Assembly (NCBI GenBank): GCA_902494245.1
Contig: CABUSR010000036.1
Span: forward strand, 1-17,830
Direction of reading: 5' to 3'
Length of the DNA: 17,830 nucleotides
From: an uncultured Collinsella sp.
GTDB taxonomy: Bacteria; Actinomycetota; Coriobacteriia; Coriobacteriales; Coriobacteriaceae
Below the pieces are notes generated by a model. It did no database searches. It was not told where the DNA came from and was given only the letters and a program-made list of their open reading frames with translations. Below are positions 14,055 to 17,830 of this stretch, one piece after another. Position numbers and translations under genes: made by a program. How positions within the stretch are numbered: position 1 is the stretch's first letter; the number at the start of each line of letters is the position of its first letter.

Positions 14055-16161
14055 CGATGAGGAAAAAGACCAGGTGCGCGCTGCGTCCGATCTGGTTGCC
14101 ATCGTGCAGGAAACGGTTGAGCTCAAGCCTCGCGGCCATGAGTTTTGGGGTTGTTGCCCCTTCCATGGCGAAAAGACCCCGTCGTTTCACATTATCCCCG
14201 CCACGCAGGTGTGGCATTGCTTTGGCTGTGGCGAGGGCGGCGACGTCTTCACCTACATCATGAAGCGCGAGAACCTAAGCTTTCCCGAGTCGATTCGCTA
14301 CCTAGCCGACCGTGCCGGCATTGAGCTGCACGATACCGGTGCCTATCGCGAGCGCGGCACCAAGCGCGCCCGCATCTATGACCTGTGCGCCGAGACCGCC
14401 CAGTTCTACCACACCATGCTTATGCGCGGTAAGGACAGCCGTCCGCGTGAGTACTTTGCCAGCCGCGGTATGGGCGGCGATGTCTGCCGCCGCTACTGCT
14501 TGGGCTTTGCGCCGGGTCGCAACGCGCTAGTGTCGCATCTGTCGCAGGCGGGCTTTACCCCGCAGGAGATGATCGACGCCAACGTGGCCGTGAGTCGTGG
14601 GCGCGGGCAGCTTGCCGACCGTTTTTACGACCGTGTGATGTTTCCCATCTTTGACGAGCAGGGTCATAACATCGCCTTTGGCGGGCGTATCATGGGCGAC
14701 GGCCAGCCTAAGTACCTCAACACCGCCGAGACGAGCGTGTTCCATAAAAAACGAAACCTCTATGGCTTTAACTGGGCCAAGGAGTTTATCGTCGCACAAG
14801 ATACCGCTATCGTGGTTGAGGGCTATACCGACTGCATCGCCTGCTGGGAGGCGGGGATCAAAAACGTCGTCGCCACGCTGGGCACGGCGCTGACGGAGCA
14901 TCATGTTAAGACGCTCACCCGTTTTGCCAAGCGCATCGTCTATATGTTTGACGGTGATGCCGCGGGCCAGAAGGCTGCCCGACGTGCGATTCAGTTTATC
15001 GAGCAGGATTCGATGGACCTTCGCTGCGTGGTACTGCCCGACGGCAACGATCCCATGGAGTTCATCACGGCGCACGGCGGAGAGGAGCTGCAGAAGCGCA
15101 TTGACGCCGCCGAGCCGCTCATGGACTTCGTGTACCGTTCGCTGCAGGAGTCGAGTGATATTACCACGCCGGGCGGTCGCGCCAAGGCGCTGGAAGATGC
15201 TCTGACGCTTATCTTTCCGCTGCGCGACAGCTACATGATCGACACGTACTTTATTCAGATTGCCGATCTGTTGGGCTTGGACCTTGAGACCGTGCGCGCG
15301 AGCTCGGGCCGCGTGTTTCGCGATGTTGCCAAGCGCGAGGACGCTGAGCGTCGTCGCGAGCAGAACTACGAGCGCCAGCGGGCGCAGGCCGAGCGCGCAG
15401 GCAGCGCAGGCGGTCGGGCGTCTGGTTCGCGGGAGGCGTCTCGCGGCGCCTGGGCGTCGGGGGCGACACCGGCGGTGTCCACACCGGTTGAGGAAGAGCC
15501 GTACGACTATGTGCCACTCGAGGCCTATGGCGCCGCGCCGGTCGAGGTCGTCGACGATATGCCGCCGATTGATGTGCCGGTTGGTATGGATGGCGCAGCG
15601 CCGGTTGCCGATGCAGCGGGCGCGTCTGCGGCTCCGACGATGCCGATCGTGCTGACCGACCTGGAGCGAAAGTCTTTGGCGGGGGAGCGCGAGCTGTTGA
15701 CGATGCTCACGAGTTACCCCGACCTGTTCCGCACGTATGCCGACCGCATCTGCTCGATCGAGTGGGTGGATCCGCGTCACGAGTCCATCGCGTGGGCCGT
15801 GCTCGCGACGCCGCCGGGCACCGATCCCACGGCGTGCATGGATGCGGCGCGCGCGGTGTGCCCCGAGGCGGCCTCCCTTGTTAGCGCCGGGCGCATCTCG
15901 TCGACGAGTAAGCACCCCACCGAGACGAACATCGTGTTTATGCTCGACACCCTCGAGCTCTACACCATCAAGCGCCGCATGCGCGCCGCACAGGCCAAGC
16001 TACGTCAGGACCGGTCTCTCGACGACGAGGCGCGCCGTGTGCTGACGATGCAAGCGATGCAAGATTCTCAGCGCCAGCGCGAGCTCCAAAAGTCGATCGG
16101 CGGCGTGGCAGACCCGTTCCGTTTGATCGGTTTGGAGACAGCGGGCGCCGACCAAGCCTAG
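14047..16161 (+). CDS. dnaG: DNA primase DnaG
   Basis: Makes RNA primers for replication with the DnaB helicase. The 704-aa protein has an N-terminal zinc ribbon (Cys37, His40, Cys58, Cys61), an RNA-polymerase core (about 110-240, including the segment around 192-240) and a Toprim domain with EGYTD (258-262) and DGDAAG (302-307). From about 430 to 535 the chain is Arg/Gln-rich, then Ala/Pro/Val-rich low complexity, likely a flexible tether. The C-terminal helical domain (about 540-700) is the helicase-interacting part. The start is GTG 14047, 8 nt inside ribF, with GGGGGTGA upstream. That start places MISDEEKDQVR directly before the zinc ribbon, as is normal. Length is above the common 580-640 because of the linker. 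Confidence 0.96.
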   Translation: MISDEEKDQVRAASDLVAIVQETVELKPRGHEFWGCCPFHGEKTPSFHIIPATQVWHCFGCGEGGDVFTYIMKRENLSFPESIRYLADRAGIELHDTGAYRERGTKRARIYDLCAETAQFYHTMLMRGKDSRPREYFASRGMGGDVCRRYCLGFAPGRNALVSHLSQAGFTPQEMIDANVAVSRGRGQLADRFYDRVMFPIFDEQGHNIAFGGRIMGDGQPKYLNTAETSVFHKKRNLYGFNWAKEFIVAQDTAIVVEGYTDCIACWEAGIKNVVATLGTALTEHHVKTLTRFAKRIVYMFDGDAAGQKAARRAIQFIEQDSMDLRCVVLPDGNDPMEFITAHGGEELQKRIDAAEPLMDFVYRSLQESSDITTPGGRAKALEDALTLIFPLRDSYMIDTYFIQIADLLGLDLETVRASSGRVFRDVAKREDAERRREQNYERQRAQAERAGSAGGRASGSREASRGAWASGATPAVSTPVEEEPYDYVPLEAYGAAPVEVVDDMPPIDVPVGMDGAAPVADAAGASAAPTMPIVLTDLERKSLAGERELLTMLTSYPDLFRTYADRICSIEWVDPRHESIAWAVLATPPGTDPTACMDAARAVCPEAASLVSAGRISSTSKHPTETNIVFMLDTLELYTIKRRMRAAQAKLRQDRSLDDEARRVLTMQAMQDSQRQRELQKSIGGVADPFRLIGLETAGADQA

Positions 16162-16271
16162 ATGTTGTGGTCAACCAGCGTATTCGCGCCTATATCCAGT
16201 CTGAATTTTGGGTATAGACGTCAATGTGTGTGCTAAAGTAATGAGTCCTGTGGACTATGAAGGGAGAATCT
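16162..16271 (+). promoter_or_regulatory. dnaG-rpoD spacer with a possible rpoD promoter
   Basis: This 110-nt spacer has no terminator. An extended -10 candidate, TG-C-TAAAGT (16231-16239), has no good -35 at the usual distance. rpoD may therefore have its own promoter in addition to read-through from the operon. Confidence 0.35.
16260..16266 (+). promoter_or_regulatory. Shine-Dalgarno fixing the rpoD GTG start
   Basis: AAGGGAG lies 5 nt before GTG 16272. The in-frame ATG at 16257 overlaps this site and has no ribosome site of its own, so the GTG is preferred. Confidence 0.75.
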
Positions 16272-17618
16272 GTGCCAAATAAGAGTGAGAGCACGGGTAC
16301 TGGGCTGGAATCCTACGTTGCAAAGCTCATGGGCAACGGCTCAAACAGGACTTCGGTAACCGAGGACGAGATTCAGGTCGCCCTGAAGGATATCGATGTA
16401 TCTGACGAGCAGCTCAACGCGGTGTATTCCGCGCTGCGCAACAGCGGCATCCAGATTATCTCCGCGAGCGGAAACGACGACGCCCCCATGGACGTCGACG
16501 ATGACGATAACGATAGCAATACCGACGATTTCGATGACGACGAGCACGATTCCGGCTCGCTCGACGATCACGAGCTTAAGATGGCCCGTCAGGCCGACGC
16601 CGAGATGGGTTCTTCTAAGAACAAGAAGAAGCGCACCGTGCGCACGTCCCGTTCGCGCTCGCGCGTGCGCGGTATCGATGCCTCCACGGTAATGCTGACC
16701 GGCGACCCCGTCCGCATGTACCTCAAAGAGATCGGCAAGGTCGACCTGCTGACCGCCTCCGAAGAGGTCGATCTGGCTATGCAGATCGAGGCGGGTCTCG
16801 AGGCTACCGAGAAGCTCGAGGCCGCCGAGGCGGGTGAGCTTGAGCTCACGCGTTCCGAGATGCGTCGTCTGACCCGTATCGAGAATGTCGGTCTTGAGGC
16901 CAAGCAGGCGCTCATTAGCGCCAACCTGCGTCTGGTCGTCTCCATCGCCAAGCGCTACGTCGGTCGCGGCATGCTGTTCCTGGACCTGATCCAGGAGGGC
17001 AACCTCGGTCTGATTCGCGCCGTCGAGAAGTTCGACTACCAGAAGGGCTTCAAGTTCTCCACGTACGCCACGTGGTGGATCCGTCAGGCCATTACGCGCG
17101 CTATCGCCGACCAGGCCCGTACCATCCGTATTCCCGTGCACATGGTCGAGACCATCAACAAGCTCGTCCGCGTGCAGCGCCAGCTCCTTCAGGATCTGGG
17201 CCGCGACCCGACCCCCGAGGAGATCGGTGCCGAGATGGACATGAGCGCCGACCGTGTCCGCGAGATCCAGAAGATCTCGCAGGAGCCCGTGTCGCTCGAA
17301 ACTCCTATTGGCGAGGAAGAGGATTCCCAGCTGGGCGACTTCATCGAGGACTCCCAGGCTATCGTTCCGCCCGATGCGGCCAGCTTCTCCATGCTGCAGG
17401 AGCAGCTCACCCAGGTGCTCGATTCGCTTGCCGATCGCGAGCGCAAGGTTATCGAGCTGCGCTTTGGCCTTGTTGACGGACATCCCCGCACGCTCGAGGA
17501 GGTCGGTCGCGAGTTTGGCGTCACGCGCGAGCGCATTCGCCAGATCGAGTCCAAGACCCTGGCCAAGCTCCGTCACCCGAGCCGCTCTAGCAAGCTCAAA
17601 GACTATATCGAAAGCTAG
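16272..17618 (+). CDS. rpoD: RNA polymerase primary sigma factor RpoD
   Basis: Directs RNA polymerase to housekeeping promoters. The 448-aa protein has a region 1.1-like N-terminus (about 10-65), then a strongly acidic tract (about 69-101, many Asp) followed at once by a basic tract (116-133, KNKKKRTVRTSRSRSRVR). Region 1.2 starts at DPVRMYLKEIG (145-155). Region 2 has NLRLVVSIAKRY (218-229), LDLIQEGNLGLIRAVEKFD and the -10-reading segment FSTYATWWIRQAITRAI (262-278). Region 3 follows. Region 4.2 has the HTH TLEEVGREFGVTRERIRQIE (407-426). All regions needed for -10 and -35 recognition are intact, which fits the TTGCAC/TATAGT and TTGCCC/TATAAT boxes in this window. The GTG start is chosen by its ribosome site. 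dnaG-rpoD adjacency is a classic conserved pair. Confidence 0.97.
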   Translation: MPNKSESTGTGLESYVAKLMGNGSNRTSVTEDEIQVALKDIDVSDEQLNAVYSALRNSGIQIISASGNDDAPMDVDDDDNDSNTDDFDDDEHDSGSLDDHELKMARQADAEMGSSKNKKKRTVRTSRSRSRVRGIDASTVMLTGDPVRMYLKEIGKVDLLTASEEVDLAMQIEAGLEATEKLEAAEAGELELTRSEMRRLTRIENVGLEAKQALISANLRLVVSIAKRYVGRGMLFLDLIQEGNLGLIRAVEKFDYQKGFKFSTYATWWIRQAITRAIADQARTIRIPVHMVETINKLVRVQRQLLQDLGRDPTPEEIGAEMDMSADRVREIQKISQEPVSLETPIGEEEDSQLGDFIEDSQAIVPPDAASFSMLQEQLTQVLDSLADRERKVIELRFGLVDGHPRTLEEVGREFGVTRERIRQIESKTLAKLRHPSRSSKLKDYIES

Positions 17619-17627
17619 TCAAGTAAG

Positions 17628-17663
17628 AAGCGCCCTCAAGCACATCCACTTGAGGGCGCTTTC
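17628..17663 (+). terminator. rpoD terminator hairpin
   Basis: Arms at 17628-17640 and 17649-17661 are perfect 13-bp reverse complements (AAGCGCCCTCAAG) with an 8-nt loop, 9 nt after the rpoD stop. The T-run is minimal (CTTTC), so release may be less efficient or factor-aided. Confidence 0.75.
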
Positions 17664-17700
17664 ATGTAGTCGTTGGGGACGTTCTTAAACTACTAGGTCG

Positions 17701-17749
17701 GAAAAATTCTCAAAAAAGTTCTTGCCCTAAGCTGATTCGTCCGTATAAT
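17701..17749 (+). promoter_or_regulatory. Strong promoter for tRNA-Asn with UP-like A-tracts
   Basis: The -35 box TTGCCC (17722-17727), a 16-bp spacer and the perfect -10 box TATAAT (17744-17749). Upstream, GAAAAATTCTCAAAAAAG (17701-17718) has the A-tracts of an UP element, typical for stable-RNA genes. The predicted start is near 17756, leaving a leader of about 25 nt before the tRNA. Confidence 0.8.
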
Positions 17750-17779
17750 AAACTTCGTTGCTTGAGAGCACGCACCTAT

Positions 17780-17830
17780 TCCTCGGTAGCTCAATGGTAG
17801 AGCACGCGGCTGTTAACCGCGCTGTTGTAG
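17780..17830 (+). tRNA. tRNA-Asn (anticodon GTT), 3' end outside the window
   Basis: The first 51 nt of a tRNA. The 5' acceptor strand TCCTCGG is at 17780-17786. The D-arm is GCTC / GAGC with loop AATGGTA. The anticodon stem CGCGG / CCGCG closes the loop CTGTTAA, with anticodon GTT at 17812-17814. The variable loop and the first bases of the T-stem follow. The rest lies beyond 17830, so the acceptor and T-arm pairing cannot be checked. GTT reads Asn codons AAC and AAT. Confidence 0.92.

Noticed and set aside
16341..17576. Antisense frame opposite rpoD
   Set aside because: Shadow frame; all sigma regions are present on the plus strand.
1..17830. CRISPR array, prophage, insertion sequence or defence cassette
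   Set aside because: No regularly spaced direct repeats, transposase, integrase or phage genes were seen.

Overview
The window looks like chromosomal DNA from a Coriobacteriia member (Actinomycetota), most likely Collinsella or a close relative. The grounds are GC-rich codon use (GAG, GCC, CTC, CGC), housekeeping proteins of that style, and the gene order. The genus is my recollection of this group, not a database match. Most of the window is core information processing. I found no prophage, insertion sequence, CRISPR array or defence cassette. The less ordinary signals are in intergenic DNA and in a few protein details.

Left part (1-5153). A 23-bp perfect inverted repeat lies near the left edge. 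Next is a minus-strand gene for a small ModE-N-like winged-helix regulator. It is divergent from an unusual IMP dehydrogenase gene (guaB) whose sequence and length resemble the Tritrichomonas foetus enzyme. A terminator-like hairpin and a 119-nt nested inverted repeat separate guaB from leuS (leucyl-tRNA synthetase). leuS ends at a probably bidirectional terminator shared with the convergent gene that follows.

Middle (5154-6094). This holds a minus-strand gene for a lipoprotein of unknown function and a 368-bp intergenic region. That region carries a good sigma70-type promoter, an inverted repeat reaching into the promoter spacer, and an intrinsic-terminator-like hairpin in the 5' leader of the next operon.

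Main operon (6095-16161). The order is rimP, nusA, infB, rbfA, nrnA-like DHH phosphoesterase, truB, ribF, dnaG, all on the plus strand with overlaps or short gaps. It joins 30S maturation, transcription elongation and termination, translation initiation, RNA end-turnover, tRNA pseudouridylation, flavin cofactor synthesis and replication priming. The leader terminator suggests NusA-dependent attenuation of the operon, as is known for the rimP-nusA operon of Bacillus subtilis. NusA carries a C-terminal Cys/His tail that looks like a small zinc-binding module. The ylxR and L7Ae-like genes often found between nusA and infB are absent.

Right end (16162-17830). rpoD (primary sigma factor) starts at a GTG with a good Shine-Dalgarno and ends at a 13-bp perfect hairpin. 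A strong promoter then drives tRNA-Asn(GTT), which is cut by the window end.
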